Positions 1 through 5,672 of a DNA stretch of 5,678 nt are shown here, in pieces. The position numbers and the translations under genes are program-made. Numbering within the stretch: the first letter of the stretch is position 1; the number at the start of each line of letters is the position of its first letter. The DNA is from an uncultured Prevotellaceae bacterium (lineage in GTDB: Bacteria > Bacteroidota > Bacteroidia > Bacteroidales > Muribaculaceae), in assembly GCA_946055125.1 (NCBI GenBank), contig CAMGFF010000163.1, forward strand, positions 1 through 5,678, read 5' to 3'. Below the pieces are notes generated by a model that had not been told where the DNA came from, did no database searches, and saw only the letters and a list, made by a program, of their open reading frames with translations.

Positions 1-495
1 GCTGTGGATTTGATTATGGGCACGTTCAGCAAGTCGTTTGCGTCGCTTGGCGGCTTCATAGCCACCGATAAGGAGATCACCAACTTCCTGCGCCACCACT
101 CGCGCTCCTATATATTCACAGCAAGTATCACACCGGCATCGACGGCGGCAGCCAATGCGGCACTCGACATCATGCTCAATGAGCCGGAACGCCAGGAGAA
201 CTTGTGGAAGCTCACCAACTTTGCACTCGAGGGCTTCCGCGACATGGGCTGCGAGATAGGCCACACCGAGACACCAATTATTCCGCTCTTCATACGCGAC
301 AACATCAAGACCTTCACAGTGACACGCGACCTTCTGAACGAGGGCATCTTTGTTAACCCAGTGGTTTCGCCCGCCGTTGCGCCTCACGACACACTCATTC
401 GCTTCAGCCTTATGGCCACACACACCAAGGAGCAAGTGACCGTGGCGCTTGAGAAGATACAGAAGGTATTCCGCCAGCACGGAATTATTAAGTGA
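1..495 (+). CDS. spt: C-terminal part of an alpha-oxoamine synthase, probable serine palmitoyltransferase (5' truncated by the window)
   Basis: This is a fold-type I PLP enzyme of the alpha-oxoamine synthase family, open from base 1 and ending at TGA 493-495, so 164 residues are visible. Family members are about 395-400 residues long, so roughly 230 are missing upstream. The PLP-lysine motif GTFSKSFASLGG lies at visible residues 7-18, and the Schiff-base lysine is residue 11 (codon 31-33). The FSKS-ASLGG form resembles bacterial serine palmitoyltransferases more than BioF (GTFGKA-like) or 2-amino-3-ketobutyrate CoA ligase. ETPIIPLFI and the late RFSLMATHT segment also fit the family's small C-terminal domain. 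Serine palmitoyltransferase condenses L-serine with a long-chain acyl-CoA to 3-ketosphinganine, the first step of Bacteroidota sphingolipid synthesis, and acts in the cytosol. The ATG at 16-18 is internal, not a start. BioF or KBL activity cannot be excluded because the N-terminal half is absent. Confidence 0.82.
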   Translation, partial: AVDLIMGTFSKSFASLGGFIATDKEITNFLRHHSRSYIFTASITPASTAAANAALDIMLNEPERQENLWKLTNFALEGFRDMGCEIGHTETPIIPLFIRDNIKTFTVTRDLLNEGIFVNPVVSPAVAPHDTLIRFSLMATHTKEQVTVALEKIQKVFRQHGIIK

Positions 496-525
496 AAAAC
501 CTCACTTACAGAGGAATAACATAGC

Positions 526-563
526 AATGCTCAGTGCCTTTGAGGGCACTGAGCATTTTTTTT
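526..563 (+). terminator. Rho-independent terminator after the spt-like gene
   Basis: A perfect 13-bp stem pairs 526-538 (AATGCTCAGTGCC) with 545-557 (GGCACTGAGCATT). The loop is six bases (539-544), and a run of T reaches 563, with a further T-rich stretch to 569. It starts 30 nt after the stop codon at 495 and should end transcription of the spt-like gene. Because the stem starts with AA and ends with TT, it may also work weakly on the opposite strand. Confidence 0.92.
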
Positions 564-570
564 AATTTTG
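539..570 (+). promoter_or_regulatory. Putative Bacteroidota promoter interleaved with the terminator
   Basis: TTTG at 539-542 and TAATTTTG at 563-570 are separated by 20 nt. Both match the Bacteroidota vegetative sigma consensus (TTTG, 19-21 nt, TAnnTTTG) without mismatch. The -33 element lies in the terminator loop and the -7 element in its T tract. Transcription would start near 577, giving a leader of about 100 nt to the gene at 677. The AT-rich setting makes a chance match possible. Confidence 0.5.
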
Positions 571-593
571 CAAGAAAAAAATGCTGAAATTTA

Positions 594-625
594 TTGTGTG
601 GAAAATTTATTTATTACTAATTTCG
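594..625 (+). promoter_or_regulatory. Alternative weaker promoter for the pRiA4b ORF-3-like gene
   Basis: TTG at 594-596, a 21-nt gap, then TAATTTCG at 618-625. The second element has one mismatch to TAnnTTTG. It would start transcription near 632, giving a leader of about 45 nt. It is weaker than the match at 539-570 but at a more usual distance from the gene. Confidence 0.3.
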
Positions 626-676
626 CGGTGTAATTGAACTGACGGATAAAACAAAATAATAACACATAGAAAAGAT

Positions 677-1216
677 ATGATTTACAAATTTCGTATAGTA
701 TCGGACGAAGTAGACAACTTCAAGCTTGAAATAGCCATCGACTCCGACGACACATTCCTGCGACTGCGCAATGCGATTCTCGATGCGGTGGGCTATACAA
801 AGGACCAGTTTGACTCGTTCTTCATCTGTGGCGACGACTGGACCAAGGAGAAGGAGATAACACTGACTGAAATGGACACAGAGAGCGACGAGGACGTGTG
901 GATCATGGAGGACACACCGCTCAATGAGCTTATAGAGGAAGAGGGGCAGAAGCTGATTTTCATTTTCGACTATATGACAGAGCGCTGCTTCTTCATGGAA
1001 ATGAAGGAGATGGTGACCGGAAAGACACTCCTTGACCCACTGTGCCAGCGCAAGGAGGGCAAGGCCCCGAAGCAGTTTGTGGACATTGACCAGTTTAAGC
1101 CCGTGATAGCCCCCACGCCCGACCTTGACGACGAGATAGGGGAGGAGTTCTATGGCAGCGACTCTTACAACGACGATGAGCTGACCGACCTTGAGGGCTT
1201 CGATGATGAGATGTAA
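677..1216 (+). CDS. Plasmid pRiA4b ORF-3-like family protein with acidic C-terminal tail
   Basis: A 179-residue, probably cytosolic protein that I recognise as related to the plasmid pRiA4b ORF-3-like family (PF07929), whose molecular role is not established. The N-terminal MIYKFRI strand, the RLRNAILDAVGYTKDQFDSF segment (about residues 29-48), GDDW (52-55) and the LIFIFDYMTERCFFMEM segment (about 95-112) follow the family's strand-helix-strand order; the last resembles the family's usual FxYxYDFGDxW region in a diverged form. No signal peptide or membrane segment is visible. The last 31 residues (149-179) contain 15 Asp or Glu and are probably disordered. The ATG at 677 is the first in frame and has an A-rich upstream stretch (AGAAAAGAT). 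A terminator lies upstream and a 382-nt gap downstream, so the gene is probably transcribed alone. The family call is from recall; a diverged domain of similar fold is possible. Confidence 0.78.
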   Translation: MIYKFRIVSDEVDNFKLEIAIDSDDTFLRLRNAILDAVGYTKDQFDSFFICGDDWTKEKEITLTEMDTESDEDVWIMEDTPLNELIEEEGQKLIFIFDYMTERCFFMEMKEMVTGKTLLDPLCQRKEGKAPKQFVDIDQFKPVIAPTPDLDDEIGEEFYGSDSYNDDELTDLEGFDDEM

Positions 1217-1298
1217 CAGCCACGCCACCAAGAATTGGCTCAATGAAAAACACGCTCATAATTGGATTGAAAGTATTTTGCTTGTTTCATGGAGATAA

Positions 1299-1340
1299 AA
1301 GTCTCCCTCATAGCCGGGCTAAGCGCTGTGAGGGAGATTT
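1299..1340. repeat. 16-bp inverted repeat, stem-loop or possible weak terminator
   Basis: Bases 1299-1314 pair with 1325-1340 over 16 positions, including two G-U pairs, around a 10-nt loop. The core TCTCCCTCA / TGAGGGAGA (1302-1310 / 1329-1337) is perfect. A second, smaller hairpin TAGC-CGG-GCTA (1311-1321) competes with the upper stem. It lies 83 nt after the stop of the pRiA4b-like gene. Only TTTCATTT follows on the + strand and CTTTTAT on the minus strand, so it could be a weak bidirectional terminator or a dispersed intergenic repeat. Confidence 0.7.
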
Positions 1341-1458
1341 CATTTAGAGTAAAGTGGGGATCGGGCACTTGTGAAGACAGCAGATTGACGCTCGCCACCA
1401 CTGATGGGACATTTTCTTTTAGCTCAAGTAGGCATGATACTTTTTTGAGAGAAAAAGG

Positions 1459-1489
1459 TTGTGTAATTTGGGTAATTGTCTTATCTTTG
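1459..1489 (+). promoter_or_regulatory. Promoter of the Fur-family gene / purA operon
   Basis: TTG at 1459-1461, a 20-nt gap, then TATCTTTG at 1482-1489, a full match to the Bacteroidota -7 element TAnnTTTG. Transcription should start near 1496, leaving a leader of about 100 nt before ATG 1599. The promoter rules out the in-frame TTG at 1476 as a start codon. No palindrome resembling a classical Fur or PerR box is visible around it. Confidence 0.72.
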
Positions 1490-1598
1490 TGATGTGAAAA
1501 CGCACATGGGCACGTTGCCTGCCGTGGATTCTGCATTGAGGTGGGGCTGCGGTGGGCGCAAATGTGTGTGTGAGCGTAGTGAAAAAGAATGTGATGCT

Positions 1599-2078
1599 AT
1601 GGACGATGAGAAAGCGAGAATGGCAGCGAGGAATGCGCTGACGGCGTTTCTGGAGGGCAAGCGGCTGCGCAAGACTCCGGAGCGCTATGCCATACTCGAG
1701 AAGGCTCTGAGCCTGCGTGCACACTTCGACATCATGGCACTCTACCGGGCTATGGAGGAAGATGCGTATCACGTGAGCCGTGCCACGATCTACAACACCA
1801 TGGAGCTGCTTGTGGAGTGCGGGCTGGTGAGGAAACATCAGTTTGGCAACCGGCATGCGCAATATGAGTTGCTGCACGATGCGGCCAACCATCATCACCT
1901 CATGTGCACCGAGTGTGGTCGCATCAAGGAGGTTAAGGACACGGAGCTTATAAAATATATGAACTCTCGCCGTTATCCGTCGTTCAGCACCCAGTATTTT
2001 TCGCTCTATGTGTATGGCATATGCAGCCGGTGTGCGCGTCGCATGAGGAGTGCGGCAGTAGATAAGAATAATAAGTAA
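1599..2078 (+). CDS. Fur-family transcriptional regulator (Fur/PerR/Zur type not resolved)
   Basis: A 159-residue cytosolic, DNA-binding metalloregulator of normal Fur length. The winged helix spans about residues 24-80, with RKTPERYAILE at its start and the recognition region SRATIYNTMELL, where most Fur proteins have Tyr-Arg-Thr in place of Tyr-Asn-Thr. The dimer and metal domain follows, with HHHLMCTECG (His98-100, Cys103, Cys106) and GICSRC (Cys142, Cys145). The two CxxC pairs are those of the family's structural zinc site. ATG 1599 is chosen because it gives the usual lead of about 20 residues before the RKTPERY motif. ATG 1506 would add a 31-residue cysteine-rich extension, and TTG 1476 lies inside the promoter. 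purA follows after 26 nt, so the two are probably co-transcribed. Whether the protein senses iron, peroxide, zinc or haem cannot be told from sequence alone. Confidence 0.9.
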   Translation: MDDEKARMAARNALTAFLEGKRLRKTPERYAILEKALSLRAHFDIMALYRAMEEDAYHVSRATIYNTMELLVECGLVRKHQFGNRHAQYELLHDAANHHHLMCTECGRIKEVKDTELIKYMNSRRYPSFSTQYFSLYVYGICSRCARRMRSAAVDKNNK

Positions 2079-2104
2079 CTAAAAACATAAATTCCAGAGA
2101 AGAA

Positions 2105-3364
2105 ATGAAAATCGACGTTCTATTAGGATTGCAGTGGGGCGATGAGGGCAAAGGCAAGGTAGTGGATGTTCTCACGCCGAGATATGATGTGGTGGCACGC
2201 TTCCAGGGTGGGCCGAATGCTGGTCATACGCTCGAATTTGAGGGTCACAAGTATGTGCTCCGCTCAATTCCCTCGGGCATTTTCCAGCACGGACAAATCA
2301 ACATTATAGGCAATGGAGTGGTGCTCGACCCGGTGCTCTTCCGCGAGGAGGCCGAGTCGCTCGAGAAGAGCGGTGTGAACATAAAGGGCATACTGAAGAT
2401 TTCGAAGAAGGCTCACCTCATCATGCCCACCCACCGCTTGCTCGACGCAGCCTATGAGAAGCTGAAGGGCGATGCCAAGATAGGCACCACAGGCAAGGGA
2501 ATCGGCCCCACTTATACCGACAAGATAAGCCGCAACGGACTTCGCGTGGGCGACATCTTCGACAACTTTGCAGCGAAGTATGCAACAGCCAAGCAGCGCC
2601 ATGTGAACCTGCTCACCGCACTTGGCGAGGGCTGCGACGTGGAGGAGCTTGAGCGCAAATGGATGGAGGCTATTGAATACATGAAGGGCTACGACATTAT
2701 CGACAGCGAGTTTGTGGTCAACCGCCTGCTCAATGAGGGCAAGAGCGTGCTATGCGAGGGCGCCCAGGGCAGCCTGCTCGACGTGGACTTTGGCTCTTAT
2801 CCATTCGTGACATCGTCGAATACCATATGCGCTGGAGCATGTTCGGGACTTGGTGTCGCTCCCAACAAGATAGGGGAGGTGTATGGCATATTCAAGGCCT
2901 ACTGCACCCGCGTGGGCAGCGGTCCGTTCCCCACTGAGCTGTTTGATGAGACAGGGGCCAAGATACGGGCCATTGGCCATGAGTATGGAGCAGTGACAGG
3001 CCGTGAGCGCCGCTGCGGCTGGCTCGACCTTGTGGCGCTGCGCTACACCATTATGCTCAATGGCGTGACACAGCTCATCATGATGAAGAGCGACGTGCTC
3101 GACGGCTTCGACACCATAAAGGTGTGCAACGAATATCGTGTGAACGGTGAGGCAACGAAGGACTTCCCCTTCAGCGTGGAGGCAAATGTGGAGCCGGTAT
3201 ATACCGAGATGGAGGGCTGGAAGACCGACATGACCGGCATCACCAGCGAGGCCGAGTTCCCGGCAGCGTTCAAGAACTATATTTCTTATATAGAACGTGA
3301 GCTTGGCGTGCCGGTGACGATAGTATCGGTGGGACCCGACCGCGCACAGACTATTGTGCGATAA
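2105..3364 (+). CDS. purA: Adenylosuccinate synthetase
   Basis: This enzyme makes adenylosuccinate from IMP and L-aspartate with GTP hydrolysis, the committed step from IMP to AMP, in the cytosol as a homodimer. At 419 residues it is slightly shorter than the roughly 430 of E. coli. The N-terminal P-loop-like GLQWGDEGKGK is at residues 8-18, with the catalytic Asp13; GGPNAGHT places the catalytic His41. Both share their E. coli numbering. GTTGKGIGPTYTDK (127-140) is the IMP-binding loop. TGRERRCGW (298-306) is the aspartate-binding region. SVGPDRAQTI near the C-terminus is the guanine-contacting signature. All key residues seen are intact. ATG 2105 follows AGAGAAGAA and directly precedes the first beta strand, so the start is secure. 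The gene lies 26 nt after the Fur-family gene and 30 nt before the DUF1015 gene, with no terminator between, so control from the promoter at 1459-1489 is likely. Confidence 0.98.
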   Translation: MKIDVLLGLQWGDEGKGKVVDVLTPRYDVVARFQGGPNAGHTLEFEGHKYVLRSIPSGIFQHGQINIIGNGVVLDPVLFREEAESLEKSGVNIKGILKISKKAHLIMPTHRLLDAAYEKLKGDAKIGTTGKGIGPTYTDKISRNGLRVGDIFDNFAAKYATAKQRHVNLLTALGEGCDVEELERKWMEAIEYMKGYDIIDSEFVVNRLLNEGKSVLCEGAQGSLLDVDFGSYPFVTSSNTICAGACSGLGVAPNKIGEVYGIFKAYCTRVGSGPFPTELFDETGAKIRAIGHEYGAVTGRERRCGWLDLVALRYTIMLNGVTQLIMMKSDVLDGFDTIKVCNEYRVNGEATKDFPFSVEANVEPVYTEMEGWKTDMTGITSEAEFPAAFKNYISYIERELGVPVTIVSVGPDRAQTIVR

Positions 3365-3394
3365 GACATAGAACTAAAAGCAAAAAAAATTGAG

Positions 3395-4639
3395 ATGGCA
3401 AAGGTAAAACCATTCAAGGGCTTGCGTCCGCCAAAGGAACTGGTGGAGCAAGTGGTATCGCGCCCCTACGACGTGCTCAACAGTGAAGAGGCACGCCGTG
3501 AGGCCGAGGGCAATGAGAAGTCGCTATATCACATCATAAAGCCGGAAATCGACTTTGCTCCGGGACAGGACGAGCATGCGCAGTGCGTGTATGACAAGGC
3601 GGTGGAGAACTTCCACAAATTCCAGGAAAAGGGCTGGCTGGTGCAGGACACCGACGAGCACTACTACATATATGCGCAGACGATGAACGGCCGCACACAA
3701 TATGGCATAGTGGTGGCTGCGTGGGTCAACGACTACATGGAGGGGCGCATAAAGAAGCATGAGCTCACGCGCCGCGACAAGGAGGAGGACCGCATGAAGC
3801 ACGTGCGCATCAACAATGCCAATGTGGAGCCGGTGTTCTTCTCGTTTCCCGACAATGAGGCACTTGCCCGCGTGATAGCCGACACGGTGAAGCGCGAGCC
3901 TGAATATGACTTCACGAGCGAGGATGGCTTTGGCCACCACTTTTGGGTAATCGACGACAAGGCTACGATTGACGCTGTGACTGAGGCGTTTGCCCAGATA
4001 CCGGCGCTCTATATCGCCGACGGACATCACCGCTCGGCTGCCGCCGCGCTGGTGGGAGCCGAGAAGGCGAAGCAGAATCCGCACCACACCGGCGATGAGG
4101 AGTATAACTACTTCCTTGCAGTGTGCTTCCCGGCATCGCACCTTAATATCATCGACTATAACCGCGTGGTGCGTGACCTTAACGGGCTCACCGTGGAGCA
4201 GCTGCTTGCACGCATCGGCGAGAACTTCACGGTGGAGGCTAAGGGGAAGGAGATATACAAGCCCACACATCTGCACAACTTCTCGCTATATGTGGGTGGG
4301 GAGTGGTATTCGCTCACTGCGAAGCCCGGCACCTACAACGACAGCGACCCGATTGGGGTGCTCGATGTGACGATTTCGTCGGACTTGATTCTGCGTGACA
4401 TACTGGGCATTACCGACTTGCGCAGCGACAAGCGCATCGACTTTGTGGGCGGAATACGCGGCCTGGGCGAGCTGCAGCGGCGTGTGGACAGTGGAGAGAT
4501 GGCTTTGGCGCTGGCTCTCTATCCTGTGACGATGCAGCAGATTATCGACATTGCCGACTCGGGCAACATCATGCCGCCTAAGACCACATGGTTTGAGCCT
4601 AAGCTCCGATCGGGGCTGGTGATTCATAAGCTCTTATAG
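3395..4639 (+). CDS. DUF1015 family protein of unknown function
   Basis: A 414-residue soluble protein that matches the DUF1015 family over its full length. Hallmarks are SRPYDV at residues 22-27 followed by the NSEEAR and SLYHIIKPE segments, HELTRRDKEEDRMKH (122-136) followed by NVEPVFF, and ADGHHRSAAA from residue 208. No signal peptide or membrane segment is visible. The family has no firmly established reaction that I can state. ADGHHR resembles the nucleotide-contacting motif of ParB/sulfiredoxin-fold proteins, including archaeal free-serine kinase, so a nucleotide-dependent kinase-like role is a reasonable guess but only a guess. I recall DUF1015 genes next to serA and serC in several Bacteroidota and Clostridia; here the upstream neighbour is purA, 30 nt away. 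ATG 3395 has an A-rich upstream stretch (GCAAAAAAAATTGAG). The stop is TAG at 4637-4639. Confidence 0.92.
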   Translation: MAKVKPFKGLRPPKELVEQVVSRPYDVLNSEEARREAEGNEKSLYHIIKPEIDFAPGQDEHAQCVYDKAVENFHKFQEKGWLVQDTDEHYYIYAQTMNGRTQYGIVVAAWVNDYMEGRIKKHELTRRDKEEDRMKHVRINNANVEPVFFSFPDNEALARVIADTVKREPEYDFTSEDGFGHHFWVIDDKATIDAVTEAFAQIPALYIADGHHRSAAAALVGAEKAKQNPHHTGDEEYNYFLAVCFPASHLNIIDYNRVVRDLNGLTVEQLLARIGENFTVEAKGKEIYKPTHLHNFSLYVGGEWYSLTAKPGTYNDSDPIGVLDVTISSDLILRDILGITDLRSDKRIDFVGGIRGLGELQRRVDSGEMALALALYPVTMQQIIDIADSGNIMPPKTTWFEPKLRSGLVIHKLL

Positions 4640-4649
4640 GTAATTATTA

Positions 4650-4670
4650 GGTGAGGGGTGAGAGGTGAGG
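4650..4670. repeat. Three-unit heptamer tandem repeat
   Basis: Three consecutive 7-bp units read GGTGAGG, GGTGAGA and GGTGAGG, starting 10 nt after the stop of the DUF1015 gene. The units are purine-rich on the + strand. The tract lies 69 nt upstream of the preferred lipoprotein start, and contains a GTG (4665) in frame with that gene. Confidence 0.75.
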
Positions 4671-4721
4671 GATTTTAAGGGGGGACTGGGACGTTTCACT
4701 AAAAAGGGAATGAAATTGCTT

Positions 4722-4732
4722 AGGAAGGAGAG
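4722..4732 (+). promoter_or_regulatory. Shine-Dalgarno-like site for the lipoprotein gene
   Basis: The purine run AGGAAGGAGAG contains AAGGAG at 4725-4730, nine bases before ATG 4740. A canonical site is unusual beside the A-rich leaders of the other genes in the window. It favours ATG 4740 over the in-frame ATG 4710 and GTG 4665. Confidence 0.55.
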
Positions 4733-4739
4733 ATTTAAC

Positions 4740-5672
4740 ATGGTAAGGGCTTGCTGGGCATTGGCGGCTTCGCTGATGCTCACGGCTTGTTTCACTGGTG
4801 TGGAAAGCACTAAGGCTATCACTAAGAAGGATGTAGAGCGGGCATACGAGGGCTCGGACGCGACGGTGGAGGCTGATCGCGACCGTCTGTATGCCGCTAC
4901 GTCTGCTGCTTTTGTTGAGTGGCAGCAAGGGAAGCGCTTTTTTGTGACCGACGATAATGTGAGGTTGCTTTTTGCTCCAAGTGCCGACGCTGCCGCCGAC
5001 ACTGCATCGCTGCAACATCGCTACTTGTGCTACAAGGGCTACTCCACCGACACTTCGATTGATGGAAAGGAGTGTGTGGTGATAGCTTTTGCCGACGACT
5101 CGGGGCGTGAGTTTCAGTTGCCTACCGGCAAGACTCTCGATGACTTGAAGCAGCCCTATGCTATTCCTTTTCTCATCGATATGGACGAGGTTCTGCAACT
5201 TCGGTCGATGCTTACGGGCAAGGAGGTGTATGTGAAGACACCGCTGTGGTACGACGCCGAGGGCAATGCCGCTAATGGGCGTAGATTCGTGAGGGTGAAA
5301 ATCCTCGATGTGCTGCCCGGAAACAAGGTGTTCCCCTACCGGCTGCGCTTCAGCGACGTGGAGAAAGGGGTGGAGGCCTTTGTGTATATGTCGTCGGCAC
5401 AGTCGTCGGTGCAGAACCGCACCTACACCGACCTCTTCAGCGACACCGATGTGCACTTGCGTTATCCTGAGATTAGCGATGAGAACTGGGCGTGCATAGT
5501 GCGCGGCGATGTGACTATTGGTATGACAAAGGACGAGTGCCGGCTGTCGCTCGGTTCACCTAAGACGATTAACCGCCGCGCCACCTACGATGGCCTGGTG
5601 GAATACTGGAGCTACGACAATGGGGTGTATCTTATATTTGAGGATGGGCTCCTGGCGAGATATAGGAAATAG
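4740..5672 (+). CDS. Putative lipoprotein with BamE/SmpA-like C-terminal segment
   Basis: A 310-residue protein I cannot assign to a named family over its whole length. The N-terminus (Val-Arg, then a hydrophobic stretch ending LMLTAC) is a type II signal peptide. Cys17 (codon 4788-4790) would be lipidated after cleavage of LTA|C. The following residues FTGVES lack a clear acidic surface-export signal, so the protein probably faces the periplasm. Residues about 20-240 show no domain I recognise. From about residue 245, NWACIVRGDVTIGMTKDEC, then LGSP, then VEYWSYDNGVYLIFEDGLL resembles the small SmpA/OmlA (BamE-like) fold. ATG 4740 is chosen for its AAGGAG site. ATG 4710 would add ten residues including KLLRKER, a good positively charged n-region, and is a real alternative; GTG 4665 is less likely. 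The gene lies 100 nt after DUF1015 with no terminator or clear promoter between, so read-through is possible. Confidence 0.75.
   Translation: MVRACWALAASLMLTACFTGVESTKAITKKDVERAYEGSDATVEADRDRLYAATSAAFVEWQQGKRFFVTDDNVRLLFAPSADAAADTASLQHRYLCYKGYSTDTSIDGKECVVIAFADDSGREFQLPTGKTLDDLKQPYAIPFLIDMDEVLQLRSMLTGKEVYVKTPLWYDAEGNAANGRRFVRVKILDVLPGNKVFPYRLRFSDVEKGVEAFVYMSSAQSSVQNRTYTDLFSDTDVHLRYPEISDENWACIVRGDVTIGMTKDECRLSLGSPKTINRRATYDGLVEYWSYDNGVYLIFEDGLLARYRK

Larger units (their letters stand above)
1217..1598. other. Non-coding interval between the pRiA4b-like gene and the Fur-family gene
   Basis: No convincing gene is present in these 382 nt. They hold a long inverted repeat (1299-1340), a promoter (1459-1489) and a leader of about 100 nt. 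A 67-codon frame at 1289-1492 and a 98-codon frame on the minus strand at 1240-1536 are open. Both run through the inverted repeat and the promoter and have no recognisable protein features. The stretch 1217-1298 is plain AT-rich sequence with only a 5-bp inverted repeat (AGCCA 1218-1222, TGGCT 1236-1240). Confidence 0.7.

Noticed and set aside
617..1243. 208-codon open frame on the minus strand
   Set aside because: It lies antisense to the pRiA4b-like gene, which has family motifs and a promoter. The leucine- and valine-rich translation is what antisense of an acidic gene gives.
1289..1492. 67-codon open frame on the + strand
   Set aside because: It runs through the inverted repeat and across the promoter elements of the Fur-family gene, has no ribosome site and no recognisable protein features.
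1240..1536. 98-codon open frame on the minus strand
   Set aside because: It covers the inverted repeat and the promoter and shows no domain, signal peptide or promoter of its own.
1476..1598. Fur-family gene starting at TTG 1476
   Set aside because: The TTG lies within the promoter, upstream of the expected transcript start near 1496. ATG 1599 gives the usual family N-terminus.
3524..4276. 250-codon open frame on the minus strand
   Set aside because: It is fully antisense to the DUF1015 gene, whose conserved motifs are intact; no independent support.
4665..4739. GTG 4665 as the lipoprotein start
   Set aside because: It lies within the heptamer repeat, would put about 25 extra residues before the signal peptide, and has no better ribosome site than ATG 4740.
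4647..5456. 269-codon open frame on the minus strand
   Set aside because: It is antisense to the lipoprotein gene, which has a lipobox and ribosome site. Long antisense frames are expected in GC-rich coding sequence.
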